DNA from: an uncultured Clostridia bacterium
Lineage (GTDB): Bacteria; Bacillota; Peptococcia; Peptococcales; Peptococcaceae
Length of the DNA: 64,000 bases
Direction of reading: 5' to 3'
NCBI GenBank assembly: GCA_944391625.1
Contig: CALXUG010000005.1
Span: 1-64,000, forward strand
Shown: piece after piece, positions 22,353-31,378 of the stretch
Position numbering within the stretch: the first letter of the stretch is position 1
How the letters are laid out: each line of letters starts with the position of its first letter
Notes under the pieces: generated by a model
Told to the model about the DNA's origin: nothing
The model's database searches: none
Seen by the model: the letters and a program-made list of their open reading frames with translations, nothing else
Position numbers and translations under genes: made by a program

Positions 22353-22382
22353 ATTATAACATGCAAACACATATTCTTTCAA
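22353..22382 (-). promoter_or_regulatory. Promoter of the toxin gene
   Basis: On the minus strand, TTGAAA (22377-22382) and TATAAT (22353-22358), 18-base spacer. The transcript would start near GAGAGTAACC (complement of 22336-22345). Confidence 0.7.
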
Positions 22383-22532
22383 TCTGATATTCATTTTGTA
22401 ATTACTTTTCGGCAGCATTTTTACACAAGTTTGGAGTAAAAATATATCTTGTTGAAAAAATTCCCTTATGATAGAATAAACTTAAGAAGGGTACATACAG
22501 TTTTGGTACGTGCGCGAAAGGCGGTGGTCGTT

Positions 22533-22856
22533 ATGCTGGGAGAAATTCTTATGTGGTTGATGATGTGGTTTCTTGTACCGGTGGCAGGAGTTATTATAAC
22601 ACTTGAGAATTATTTTGAAATTGTTTCACTACCGATTTTTTTATTACTTTTTTTTGCAACCGCACTTATTACCTATTTTCTTGCCAAAAAGACTAAATTC
22701 TACTGGTATTGTCCACTGATTGGTTTATTAGTAGGTTTTTCTACAGTCGGAGTAATCGGATGGCATACCTTGCAGCTTGCATGCTGGATTGGCGTGATTC
22801 CGGCGTTGTTTGGTATCATTATTGGTAAATGGCTGCGTTGGCTGAAAATTAACTAA
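22533..22856 (+). CDS. Small membrane protein of unknown function
   Basis: 107 residues with four hydrophobic segments and a basic C-terminus (G-K-W-L-R-W-L-K-I-N). The start is uncertain: ATG 22533 begins directly with the first membrane segment, while TTG 22449 adds 28 basic residues and has a weak GGAG upstream. No family recognised. It is followed by another small membrane-protein gene, and both share the C-terminal plan of a glycine-containing helix ending in a basic tail, so they may be related paralogs in one transcript. Confidence 0.6.
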   Translation: MLGEILMWLMMWFLVPVAGVIITLENYFEIVSLPIFLLLFFATALITYFLAKKTKFYWYCPLIGLLVGFSTVGVIGWHTLQLACWIGVIPALFGIIIGKWLRWLKIN

Positions 22857-22885
22857 CTTGTTGTTTTTAGAAAAGAGGGATTGAT

Positions 22886-23349
22886 ATGCTGCAAAAATTG
22901 AAACTGATGTGGAAAGCTATACGGTGGCCTCTGGCCTCGTTGTTATTTGTGCTTTGGGCTCTTAGTGTACGGTTTGCTGAATATTTTCCTCAACCTATAC
23001 TAGTTATTGTATGGAGTCCTTTTATCTTATTGTATTTTGCTATCACTATGCCGGAATGGACAATGGCAGGACACGGAATTTTTCTTGCATTGATCGTTGC
23101 AGTCTGCTTTTTTTGTTTTCCTTTGCGTTGTGCAGATATCTGCCGCGGGAAAGCAGGGGATTTGCAATGCTTAGTCCTGCACTTTGTTATATGATAGGAT
23201 TATCAAGCTGGTATTTGATTAGCCGGTGTTATATAGGATACTATTCTGGTGTGATACAATGGATCACATTGTTCTGGATTTGTCTGCTGCCTGCATTGCT
23301 TGGCTTATGGGTAGGAAATTTAGCGCAGCGCAGACAGTCTGAAAAATAA
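22886..23349 (+). pseudogene. Frameshifted small membrane protein
   Basis: Frame 1 from ATG 22886 encodes three hydrophobic segments up to a run of seven T at 23108-23114. Reading then continues sensibly only in another frame (R-Y-L-P-R-E-S-R-G-F-A-M-L through N-L-A-Q-R-R-Q-S-E-K) to the stop at 23349. Joined, it would be a ~150-residue membrane protein similar in plan to its upstream neighbour. The homopolymer at the break means it could be an assembly error, a true frameshift mutation or a slippage site. Confidence 0.6.
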
Positions 23350-23371
23350 TATAGTTTTGATGATTGCACAG

Positions 23372-23402
23372 AGCCTGTCGGGATTGTCGGCGGGCTTTTT
23401 TG
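23372..23402 (+). terminator. Terminator upstream of lepA
   Basis: AGCCTGTCG (23372-23380) pairs with CGGCGGGCT (23388-23396) with G-T pairs, then six T. Confidence 0.8.
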
Positions 23403-23579
23403 CATTCTGTTTTTCAGTTTGCTGCGTCTTTTCCGCAGTTTTGCGTTGCAGTTGCTGCAAAAAAACGATATAATATAATTTACGGTAATTTTGAAATGAA
23501 ACATCAATACAGATCAGCGGATATGTGAAAACAGCGTGTATGGTGATGTGTATTGCAGGACAATAGAGGAGGAAAAACT

Positions 23580-25376
23580 ATGCAGGAACGAATCCGTAAT
23601 TTTTGTATTATTGCCCATATTGACCATGGAAAATCCACCCTGGCTGACCGTATCTTAGAGTACACCGGTGCGCTGAGCAAGCGAGAAATGGTAGACCAGG
23701 TGCTGGATAATATGGATTTGGAACGGGAACGGGGAATCACCATCAAGCTGCAGTCGGTGCGGTTGAATTATAAAGCCGATGACGGCAACGAGTATATTAT
23801 CAATTTGATTGACACCCCCGGTCATGTGGACTTTACCTATGAAGTATCCCGCAGTCTGGCCGCTTGCGAAGGGGCTATTCTGGTGGTGGACGCAGCGCAG
23901 GGCATTGAGGCGCAGACCTTGGCCAATGTGTATCTGGCATTGGAAAATGATTTGGAAATTATTCCGGTTATCAATAAAATTGACCTGCCCAGCGCCGATC
24001 CGGAACGGGTGCGGCAGGAAATTGAAGATGTGATTGGTCTGGATGCCAGTGAAGCCATCTTGTGCTCTGCCAAAGAGGGGATTGGAATCAAGGAAATTCT
24101 GGAAGCCATTGTGCAAAAAGTGCCGGCGCCAAAAGGTGATGCCGATAAACCGCTGCAGGCGTTAATCTACGATTCTTTGTATGATGCATACCGCGGCGCA
24201 TTGTCTTATGTGCGCGTGGTGGAAGGTACATTGCGTAATGACATGACCATCCGCATGATGAACAAAGGCAAAGAATTTGAAGTAACGGAAGTTGGCGTAT
24301 TTGCGCCGTCTATGAAACAGGTGAAGCAGTTGCTGCCCGGCGAGGTTGGCTACGTGGCAGCCAGCATCAAGAACGTGACCGACACCGAAGTGGGGGATAC
24401 CATTACCGATGCGGACAATTCTGCCGATGCGCCGCTGCCCGGCTATCGCAAGGCTACGCCAATGGTGTACTGCGGGCTGTATCCTGTAGAAAACAATCAG
24501 TATACCGAATTGCGGGATGCGTTAGAAAAACTGCGCCTTAACGATGCGGCGTTGATTTTTGAACCGGAAACATCATCTGCTCTGGGTTTTGGATTCCGCT
24601 GCGGATTTTTGGGTCTGCTGCATATGGAGATTATTCAGGAACGATTGGAACGGGAATATAATCTGGATTTGATTACTACCGCGCCAAGCGTTATCTATCA
24701 GATTACCAAGACCGACGGTACTGTGATTCAGATTGATAATCCTGCCCAGATGCCGGATCCGTCCAGCATTGAAAAAATCGAAGAACCTTATGTGGAAGCA
24801 ACCATTATGGTGCCTACTGACTATGTAGGCGCAGTTATGAAGATTTCTCAGGACAAACGGGGCACCTTCACCAATATGGAATACATGACCGAAACCCGGG
24901 TAAATATCAAATATGAATTACCATTGAGTGAAATTGTGTATGATTTCTTTGACCAACTGAAAACTCAAACCAAAGGATATGCGTCGCTGGATTATGAAAT
25001 GATCGGCTATCGGGAATCCAAGCTGGCCAAGTTGGATATTTTGGTCAATGGTGAGCTGGTGGATGCGCTGTCCTGTATTGTACACCGGGATAAAGCTTAT
25101 GCCCATGGTCGGTTGTTGGTAGAAAAACTGCGGGGCATCATTCCTCGTCAGATGTTTGAAGTTCCAATTCAGGCTGCTATCGGTAACAAAATTATTGCTC
25201 GTGAAACGGTAAAAGCATTGCGCAAAAGCGTGCTGGATAAATGTTACGGCGGCGATATTTCCCGTAAACGCAAGCTGTTGGAAAAACAGAAGGAAGGGAA
25301 AAAGCGCATGAAGCAGGTGGGCCGTGTAGAAATCCCACAGGAAGCCTTCATGGCAGTGCTGCAGTTGGATGACTAA
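23580..25376 (+). CDS. lepA: Elongation factor 4 (LepA)
   Basis: 598 residues, usual length. G1 motif A-H-I-D-H-G-K-S-T near the N-terminus, G2 R-G-I-T-I-K, G3 D-T-P-G-H-V-D-F and G4 N-K-I-D-L-P, followed by the LepA C-terminal domain ending R-V-E-I-P-Q-E-A-F. The GTPase back-translocates or remodels stalled ribosomes on the ribosome surface. The ATG at 23580 follows GAGGAGG; an upstream in-frame ATG lacks a ribosome site. Single-gene unit between two terminators. Confidence 0.97.
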   Translation: MQERIRNFCIIAHIDHGKSTLADRILEYTGALSKREMVDQVLDNMDLERERGITIKLQSVRLNYKADDGNEYIINLIDTPGHVDFTYEVSRSLAACEGAILVVDAAQGIEAQTLANVYLALENDLEIIPVINKIDLPSADPERVRQEIEDVIGLDASEAILCSAKEGIGIKEILEAIVQKVPAPKGDADKPLQALIYDSLYDAYRGALSYVRVVEGTLRNDMTIRMMNKGKEFEVTEVGVFAPSMKQVKQLLPGEVGYVAASIKNVTDTEVGDTITDADNSADAPLPGYRKATPMVYCGLYPVENNQYTELRDALEKLRLNDAALIFEPETSSALGFGFRCGFLGLLHMEIIQERLEREYNLDLITTAPSVIYQITKTDGTVIQIDNPAQMPDPSSIEKIEEPYVEATIMVPTDYVGAVMKISQDKRGTFTNMEYMTETRVNIKYELPLSEIVYDFFDQLKTQTKGYASLDYEMIGYRESKLAKLDILVNGELVDALSCIVHRDKAYAHGRLLVEKLRGIIPRQMFEVPIQAAIGNKIIARETVKALRKSVLDKCYGGDISRKRKLLEKQKEGKKRMKQVGRVEIPQEAFMAVLQLDD

Positions 25377-25406
25377 TTGTATTGCAAATTAAATAAATGA
25401 TTTACA

Positions 25407-25441
25407 AGAGCTTGTCGTATCATTGCGGCAGGCTCTTTTTG
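25407..25441 (+). terminator. lepA terminator
   Basis: AGAGCTTGTCG pairs with CGGCAGGCTCT with G-T pairs, followed by five T. Confidence 0.82.
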
Positions 25442-25610
25442 ATTCACTTTCTGTGCGGCTTTGATGAAAAGCTGCTGTTGGGTTGCCGGTTGCTTCAACA
25501 TTTATTATAGAATCCATTTTGCTTGTAACTGTGCAAGGGTTGTTATATGATGAAGAAAGAAGCATATTTTGTAATGATTATGTTTATATAACACAGAAAG
25601 GATGAGTTCC

Positions 25611-25967
25611 ATGTATTTATTTGTACAGTATCCAAAATGCAGTACCTGTCAGAAAGCAAAAAAATGGCTGGAAGCAAACAGTGTGGAATTTGTAAGCCGT
25701 CATATTGCAGAAGAAAATCCCAAAGCCGATGAATTGGCGCGCTGGATTGAACGCAGCGGTTTGCCGATGAAAAAGTTTTTTAACACCAGCGGTATGAAGT
25801 ATAAGGAGCTGGGTTTAAAAGACAAGCTGCCAACTATGAGCCCTGAGGAACAGATTTCCTTGCTGGCCAGTGATGGTATGCTGGTAAAGCGTCCGCTGCT
25901 GATTGACGGCAACACAGTGCTGGTGGGCTTTAAAGAAGAACAGTGGGCAGAGGCGTTAAAAAAATAA
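25611..25967 (+). CDS. ArsC/Spx-family thioredoxin-fold protein
   Basis: 118 residues. Y-P-K-C-S-T-C-Q-K-A-K-K-W-L gives the N-terminal C-x-x-C, and S-D-G-M-L-V-K-R-P-L-L is the second family signature. The group (YffB/MgsR/Spx/ArsC-like) includes glutaredoxin-type arsenate reductases and RNA-polymerase-binding stress regulators; sequence alone does not separate them here. AAAGG is eight bases before ATG 25611, which I prefer over ATG 25602. It stands just before the LysR gene and may be co-transcribed with it. Confidence 0.85.
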   Translation: MYLFVQYPKCSTCQKAKKWLEANSVEFVSRHIAEENPKADELARWIERSGLPMKKFFNTSGMKYKELGLKDKLPTMSPEEQISLLASDGMLVKRPLLIDGNTVLVGFKEEQWAEALKK

Positions 25968-25999
25968 CGTGCCAAGAGAGTGAAAGAAAGGATTACGCT

Positions 26000-26935
26000 A
26001 TGAATACCAAACATTTAGCCTATTTGGTAGAGGTGGCAAAGTGTGGATCTATTTCTAAAGCTGCAAAAAAATTGTATTTGTCGCAGCCTTCTTTGAGTGC
26101 TTCCATTGCTGCATTGGAAGAAGAAATCGGCGTGGCGTTGTTCCGCCGTTCCAGATCCGGCGTGGTTTTGACAGAACAGGGCGAACAAATTATAGAGGTT
26201 GCGGTGGAAATTTTGCGCGGTGTCGACCAGATTGAGGAGATAGCCAGGCAGGACCATGTTTTAACAGGACAGATTCGTCTTTCAGCCATTCCGGCGGCAT
26301 GCGGCAGTTTTTTGGTGGATTTGATTGGCAAGGCGCAGGAGCGGTATCCTCATTTATCAATCGTGGTGCAGGAACAACGCCCGCGGTATATTATTCAGCA
26401 AGTGTTGCGCGGTGAAATCAACTTGGGTGTAACGTCTGTTTTGCAGTCGCAAGCGGCGGATTATCGCAATTTGTTTCAGGAAACGCGGTTGACCTATGAA
26501 GCATTGTATGAGGATAAATTGTGTTTATTCGTGGCTGCAGAGCACCCTTTGGCAAAGCGAACGGTGGCAACGGTGGACGAGATAAACCAATATCCTATGA
26601 CCTGTTTTCAGGAAGATGTCTATTTACACCAGCTGGCGCATCAGAATCATAGTGAGCAGGCAAAAGGTGTTGGTCTGGTGCGAATCACTTATCAGTTCAA
26701 TAATTTGGATAACATTAAAAAAATTGCCTGCAATAACCTGGCCGGCGCCGTTCTTCCCAAACGTATGGCGCAGCAGGATGAATTTATTCGCAGCCATTTG
26801 ATACCGGTGGATATCGCAGGGCAGGATGTAGATTTTAGTGTGGGCGCTATTTACCGCAGCGGCGGATTGCTGTCTAACGGGGAGCGCCGCCTGATAGAAA
26901 TGCTGCGGGAATTTGCTGAAACAGAGATAATTTAA
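26000..26935 (+). CDS. LysR-family regulator
   Basis: 311 residues. Winged helix-turn-helix at residues 4-62 (G-S-I-S-K-A-A-K-K-L-Y-L-S-Q-P-S-L-S), then the periplasmic-binding-like effector domain. The effector domain has I-R-L-S-A-I-P-A-A-C-G-S-F-L, a variant of the usual opening. GGA-rich ribosome site upstream. It lies directly upstream of the arylsulfotransferase gene in the same direction, 170 bases apart, and may control it; LysR genes more often diverge from their targets, so this link is inference. Confidence 0.88.
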   Translation: MNTKHLAYLVEVAKCGSISKAAKKLYLSQPSLSASIAALEEEIGVALFRRSRSGVVLTEQGEQIIEVAVEILRGVDQIEEIARQDHVLTGQIRLSAIPAACGSFLVDLIGKAQERYPHLSIVVQEQRPRYIIQQVLRGEINLGVTSVLQSQAADYRNLFQETRLTYEALYEDKLCLFVAAEHPLAKRTVATVDEINQYPMTCFQEDVYLHQLAHQNHSEQAKGVGLVRITYQFNNLDNIKKIACNNLAGAVLPKRMAQQDEFIRSHLIPVDIAGQDVDFSVGAIYRSGGLLSNGERRLIEMLREFAETEII

Positions 26936-27105
26936 TGGTTTGTTATAGGATTTTTTTGTGACCAGTACGTAATATAAGTATTATGCAAATAGAGAAATAG
27001 ATACTATAATAAACTTATTGATAGGTAGCAAAAAATATATTATTGACTTTGCGATGATTACAAAGAGTATGTTCGTCATTTTAAATTTTTTAGGAGGTTT
27101 TTATT

Positions 27106-28530
27106 ATGGGTAAACCAACGGTACACCCTACAGGGGTTACAATTTACAAACCAGAAAAATGTTACAATGGCTACACCGTATTTCCAGCGCCGGAGCATGG
27201 TGTTGTGCTGATGGATATGAACGGCGGCGTAGTAAACTTTTGGGACAAACTGCAGGCGTTTCCTGCCAAATTACTGCCGGGCGGTCAGGTGTTTGGCTCT
27301 TTGGGCGCACGTAATGTAGAATACGGCTATCAAGACCAGATGGATCTGGTGCAGGTGGACTGGGACGGCAATGTAGTATGGAAATTTGATAAACTGGAAT
27401 ATATCGAAGATCCGGGCTACGAACCACAATGGATGGCTCGTCAGCATCATGACTATCAGCGTGAAGGCAATCCTGTCGGTTATTATGTACCGGGAATGGA
27501 ATGCAAAACAGAAAACGGCAACACCTTACTGTTGTGCCATCACAATGTACAGGATCCGGAAATTTCTGATAAAGTGCTGCAGGATGACTGCGTAATTGAA
27601 GTGGACTGGGAAGGCAATATTGTATGGCGTTGGAACAGCCATGAACATTTCCGTGAATATGGATTTGACAATGCTGCCAAAAACGCATTGTTCCGCAATC
27701 CAAATATGACAGCGGCAGGCGGCGACTGGATGCACATCAACTCCATGAGCGTGCTGGGGCCAAATAAATGGTATGACGGCGGTGATGAACGGTTCCATCC
27801 GGACAACATCATTATGGATGGTCGTGAAACCAACATCATCTTTATCATTTCTAAAAAAACCGGAAAAGTAGTTTGGAAACTAGGACCTGATTACGGTACA
27901 AAAGAAGGCCGCAGAGTTGGCCAAATTATCGGTCAGCACCATGCCCACATGATTCCGAAAGGTCTGCCTGGTGAAGGCAACATCATGGTATATGACAATG
28001 GCGGCTGGGCCGGTTACACCAATCCTAACGAAATTACTGATACTGGTAATAAAGGGATTCGCCGTGATAACACCAGAGTGCTGGAAATTAACCCAATCAC
28101 TATGTTGACTGAATGGCGCTGCACACCAACAGAAATGGGGCATTTACAGCCATTCCATTCTCACTATTTCTATAGCCCATTCATTAGCTCTGCTCAGAGA
28201 TTGCCGAACGGTAATACGCTGATTACCGAAGGGTCCGGCGGTCGTCTGATTGAAGTTACAAAAGATCATGAAATCGTATGGGAATATATTTCTCCATATT
28301 GGGGCAAAAACTTCCGTCTGAATATGATCTACCGTGCTTATCGGTATCCGTATGAATATGTACCGCAGGTAGAAAAACCGGAAGAGGTTGCTATTGAACC
28401 AATCGACAACAACGATTTCCGTCTGCCGGGTGCCAAAGGTAAAGAATTCACCCGTACCACATCGGTAGCAGGCACCAAAGGTTTTGGTAATAAAGCAGTT
28501 GGTTTCTGTGTAGCCATTGAAGAAGAATAA
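27106..28530 (+). CDS. Aryl-sulfate sulfotransferase (ASST) family protein
   Basis: 474 residues. Repeated W-D-G-N-V-V-W-K and W-E-G-N-I-V-W-R-W blades form the beta-propeller, and conserved His-rich segments (M-A-R-Q-H-H-D-Y-Q-R-E, G-Q-H-H-A-H-M-I-P and Q-P-F-H-S-H-Y-F) hold the catalytic His. The family moves sulfuryl groups between phenols without PAPS. Unlike the periplasmic E. coli-type enzyme there is no signal peptide: the start M-G-K-P-T-V-H-P-T-G follows AGGAGG directly. It is therefore a cytoplasmic-type member known from gut anaerobes. Very high expression is suggested by the strong ribosome site. Followed by a terminator and an anion-transporter remnant. Confidence 0.88.
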   Translation: MGKPTVHPTGVTIYKPEKCYNGYTVFPAPEHGVVLMDMNGGVVNFWDKLQAFPAKLLPGGQVFGSLGARNVEYGYQDQMDLVQVDWDGNVVWKFDKLEYIEDPGYEPQWMARQHHDYQREGNPVGYYVPGMECKTENGNTLLLCHHNVQDPEISDKVLQDDCVIEVDWEGNIVWRWNSHEHFREYGFDNAAKNALFRNPNMTAAGGDWMHINSMSVLGPNKWYDGGDERFHPDNIIMDGRETNIIFIISKKTGKVVWKLGPDYGTKEGRRVGQIIGQHHAHMIPKGLPGEGNIMVYDNGGWAGYTNPNEITDTGNKGIRRDNTRVLEINPITMLTEWRCTPTEMGHLQPFHSHYFYSPFISSAQRLPNGNTLITEGSGGRLIEVTKDHEIVWEYISPYWGKNFRLNMIYRAYRYPYEYVPQVEKPEEVAIEPIDNNDFRLPGAKGKEFTRTTSVAGTKGFGNKAVGFCVAIEEE

Positions 28531-28622
28531 GAATTCATCAAAAAGCTGCGTATCCCCCAATTATTTTACGCTGGTTTGGATTTGTCTGATGAAATACTGC
28601 TGTGTGTTTCATTGTTAAAACA

Positions 28623-28698
28623 GGCATGAGTCACTAATTTTGTAAATCATTTTGAAAACAAAGTATGAACAGAATTTAGATGACTCGTGCCATTTTTA
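28623..28698 (+). terminator. Terminator-like stem after the arylsulfotransferase gene
   Basis: GGCATGAGTCA (28623-28633) pairs with TGACTCGTGCC (28681-28691) across a 47-base loop and is followed by ATTTTTATT. Confidence 0.6.
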
Positions 28699-28742
28699 TT
28701 GGAATTATTGAGAATTTTATACTTTTCTGGGTAATAAAAAAA

Positions 28743-28777
28743 GTGGATATATAGTGAGAAAAACACTATATATCCAC
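28743..28777. repeat. Perfect 14-bp inverted repeat
   Basis: GTGGATATATAGTG and CACTATATATCCAC around AGAAAAA. It lies ~35 bases before the transporter remnant and has no T run typical of a terminator. Confidence 0.8.
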
Positions 28778-28811
28778 AAAATAGACGGTATTAATTCATA
28801 TCCGAAAAGGT

Positions 28812-28973
28812 ATGCCGTATCAGAATGCGCTGTATCTGATTTTCTTTGGGTTTGGCGCAATGCGGGTAAACGATTTTATGAAAATTATGAGTGTGAAAAT
28901 GGGGCTTAACTTTATTATTATGTTTGCCATGTTATTACCATGGTGGAACTTCCTTGGATTCTTATTTAAGTAA
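28812..28973 (+). pseudogene. C-terminal remnant of a DASS/SLC13-type anion symporter
   Basis: 53 codons, M-P-Y-Q-N-A-L-Y-L-I-F-F-G-F-G-A-M then N-D-F-M-K-I and a final hydrophobic helix ending G-F-L-F-K. This resembles the last ~55 residues of divalent-anion:sodium symporters (SLC13/DASS). No ribosome site and no upstream coding in the same frame, which has a stop at 28782-28784. A full transporter gene was probably present beside the arylsulfotransferase and has been deleted up to near the 14-bp inverted repeat. Confidence 0.55.
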
Positions 28974-29020
28974 AATGAGAATGGGGTATGGCAGTGCTAT
29001 TTGATGAATCAGAAGTATAA

Positions 29021-29063
29021 AAAAGTGGTCGTTGTACAGTTTAGTACAGCGGCCGCCTTTTTT
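29021..29063 (+). terminator. Terminator after the transporter remnant
   Basis: Thirteen-bp stem GTGGTCGTTGTAC (29025-29037) with GTACAGCGGCCGC (29044-29056), including G-T pairs, then CTTTTTT. The lost transporter gene presumably ended here. Confidence 0.8.
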
Positions 29064-29582
29064 GTGGGTGAAAGAGTTGGAAAAATGGGCTATCGTTCGT
29101 CGGACAATATCTGTTGCAGCGTCCACGCGCTGTTCTGGACATTTCTTAGCCTGTCCATCTTAGTCAGATTGGGTCTGCCACCATTTGGACAGCCCGCAGA
29201 AATTTCCATCCAGAGGTGGACTTTTTGCAAAGATATTGCCCTTTTAGTGGATTGGAGAAATACTATTACGGATGGAGTAATCGTATCGTTCATCGGACAA
29301 TGCAACAGATGAATATGTAAAAACTATTTCAAGATCAGGCAAAGCAGATGTGATTCTACAATGATAAATGAAACTCTTGACAAATGCAATTTATGGTGAC
29401 AGAATATAGCGAAAGTCAACAGCTTTTTATGGAGCTGCTATTTTCAGCCCACTGTGACTCTGGCTGTAGATAAATTGATTGGTTGTTTATAAAAATAAGA
29501 ATGTGCTGGCCACTCTACGCTGCGTAGGTTGTCTATGCATTGCAGAGCTGTTATGCTGTTGGAAGAAAGGAGTTGCAGCAAC
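29064..29582. other. Gap without a convincing gene; holds an 18-bp direct repeat
   Basis: About 520 bases. TATCGTTCGTCGGACAAT (29091-29108) recurs with one change at 29284-29301. ATCTGTTGC beside the first copy is the inverse of GCAACAGAT beside the second. Short frames in all readings look degenerate; I cannot name a source. Confidence 0.45.
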
Positions 29583-30167
29583 ATGAATAATTATATTACA
29601 GGCGCGACAATCAAAATGCTGAGAGAAAAGCAGCAGTTGACCCAATCACAGTTAGCAGACAAATTGTGCGTCAGCGATAAAACTATTTCAAAATGGGAGA
29701 CGGGCAAAGGGTTTCCCGATATTTCGCTGCTGGAGCCGCTGGCCAGCTTGCTGAGAGTTTCCCTTCCGGAATTATTGTCCGGGGAACAAATTATCAATAA
29801 AAACCGTTCTGCCAATATTTTAAAGTCTAATATATATGTTTGCCCAATTTGCGGCAATATTTTACATGCTACCGGTTCCGCTATGGTTTCGTGCTGCGGG
29901 GTTATATTGCCGCCGCAGGAGGCGGAAGCAGCGGATGAGACCCATAGGGTAGTATGCCAAAAAATAGATGATGAATATCGTGTGTCTATCAATCATCCCA
30001 TGACCAAAGACCACTACATTTCCTTTTTGGCTTATTGCACAGGAGGACGATTTGAATTGATAAAGCTTTATCCGGAAGGCGTTGCAGAAGCAAGCTTTTT
30101 TACTCGGGGACGCGGCCTGCTTTTATGGTATTGTAACCATCATGGATTATTCAGCCAAAAGATTTAA
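29583..30167 (+). CDS. XRE regulator fused to a desulfoferrodoxin-like domain
   Basis: 194 residues. N-terminal helix-turn-helix I-K-M-L-R-E-K-Q-Q-L-T-Q-S-Q-L-A with S-D-K-T-I-S-K-W-E-T-G-K-G (residues 8-60). The C-terminal domain starts Y-V-C-P-I-C-G-N-I, has V-S-C-C-G-V, then I-N-H-P-M-T-K-D-H-Y-I-S-F and W-Y-C-N-H-H-G-L-F. That is the desulfoferrodoxin layout (rubredoxin-like site plus superoxide-reductase His/Cys iron centre). The iron centre may sense superoxide or oxygen for the DNA-binding domain. ATG 29583 follows AGAAAGGAG. The next gene, 13 bases on, is an Fe-S flavoprotein and likely its partner. Confidence 0.8.
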   Translation: MNNYITGATIKMLREKQQLTQSQLADKLCVSDKTISKWETGKGFPDISLLEPLASLLRVSLPELLSGEQIINKNRSANILKSNIYVCPICGNILHATGSAMVSCCGVILPPQEAEAADETHRVVCQKIDDEYRVSINHPMTKDHYISFLAYCTGGRFELIKLYPEGVAEASFFTRGRGLLLWYCNHHGLFSQKI

Positions 30168-30180
30168 AGGAGAGCGAGAT

Positions 30181-30852
30181 ATGAAGATAACAGTGTTTAA
30201 TGGCAGCCCTGCAGGGGAACACAGCGCAACCAATGTCATTGCACAGGCCTTTCTGAAAGGCGCCCGATCGGCAGGGGCAGAAACCAGAACGGTCTTTTTG
30301 GCAAAACAGAATATTCTTCAATGTCAGGGTTGTTTTTTCTGCTGGTTTCAAAACCCGGGAAAATGTGTATTGCAGGATGATATGCAGCAGCTTTTAGAAT
30401 TTTATCAGCAATCGGACATGGTGTGTTTTGCAACACCCATTTATACATGGAATATGACAGCGTTGCTCAAAAATTTTGTGGATCGGCTTGCTCCATTGAA
30501 ATGCCCCAAAATAACAGAGCAGCAGGGAAATTTTGATTTGCAGGATGCAGCAGCAAAGATGCAAAAATTTGTGGTTATTTCCAACTGTGGTTTCCCAGGG
30601 GACAATAACTTTGAAGTTTTGCGTACTTCCGTTGCCTGCTGCAATCCATCTCTTGAAATCTATCGCAATTGCGGCAAATTATTAAAAAGTAAAAATCCTA
30701 TAGCAGAGCAAGCCGTTGCTCAGTGGCTGCCAATTGTGGAGCAGGCCGGACGGGAAATGGTTCTGCAGCAAACAGTGTCTGCGGAAACTGCTGAAGCCTT
30801 GAAGATGCCGCTGATGTCCGTTCAGGAATATGTATCATTTTTGGGAATGTAA
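30181..30852 (+). CDS. Flavodoxin-fold NAD(P)H/FMN reductase with Isf-type Cys motif
   Basis: 223 residues. F-N-G-S-P-A-G-E-H-S-A-T is the FMN phosphate loop. C48-x2-C51-x2-C54-x7-C62 (in C-Q-G-C-F-F-C) is the compact cluster pattern of iron-sulfur flavoproteins, and A-T-P-I-Y-T-W-N-M-T is the flavin loop. Such proteins take electrons from ferredoxin or NADPH and reduce oxygen species or quinones. It follows the XRE-desulfoferrodoxin gene in the same transcript, so the pair looks like an oxidative-stress module. GGAGAG precedes the ATG. Confidence 0.85.
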   Translation: MKITVFNGSPAGEHSATNVIAQAFLKGARSAGAETRTVFLAKQNILQCQGCFFCWFQNPGKCVLQDDMQQLLEFYQQSDMVCFATPIYTWNMTALLKNFVDRLAPLKCPKITEQQGNFDLQDAAAKMQKFVVISNCGFPGDNNFEVLRTSVACCNPSLEIYRNCGKLLKSKNPIAEQAVAQWLPIVEQAGREMVLQQTVSAETAEALKMPLMSVQEYVSFLGM

Positions 30853-31354
30853 CGGGATAGGAGCATTTATAGAATTTTGAGAACCAGGTATAAATTTAGA
30901 CGGGTTTGTGTGATTTATGTTGAGTCTTGACTGCCTATGTAAAAATGTGTACCGATTATTGTCCTTTTATGGCTGAAAAAATTTTTTGCAGTAATTACAG
31001 AGTTCATTGTTATGCAGCGGAGCAAAGACGGCAAATTCAGCAGATGATGCACTATGCTGCGCCAAGAATGCTTTATCACAGGCATATCATGTATACTGTA
31101 CGTTGGGTGAAAAAAGAGGATATAAAAAGGAAAATGCCAAAATGGATAAAAATTAGAATAATTGGATATTTTTTATCTGTTGGAGTGATACTAAAAAACA
31201 TGGTATAGATAAAATATATAAATATTTTATTTGTAAAAGAAAATATTTTTTACAGAAAATATAGAGAAATCGCAAATTAATAACAACAATACTTATTATT
31301 AGGGTAAATATTGTTGCTTTATGTGATAACTTCAATCGCAGAAATACTTATCTT
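30853..31354. other. AT-rich gap; no gene supported
   Basis: About 500 bases, very AT-rich in the second half. The frames present have skewed composition and no ribosome sites. I see no terminator or clear promoter apart from AT-rich tracts upstream of the next small regulator. Confidence 0.4.
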
Positions 31355-31378
31355 ATGAGTAAATGGCGGTTGAATGCG

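Noticed and set aside
29001-29312. 103-codon plus-strand frame
   Set aside because: Starts inside a strong terminator hairpin and spans the direct repeats; no family resemblance.
30927-31208. 93-codon plus-strand frame
   Set aside because: Odd composition, no ribosome site, no motif, in an AT-rich gap.
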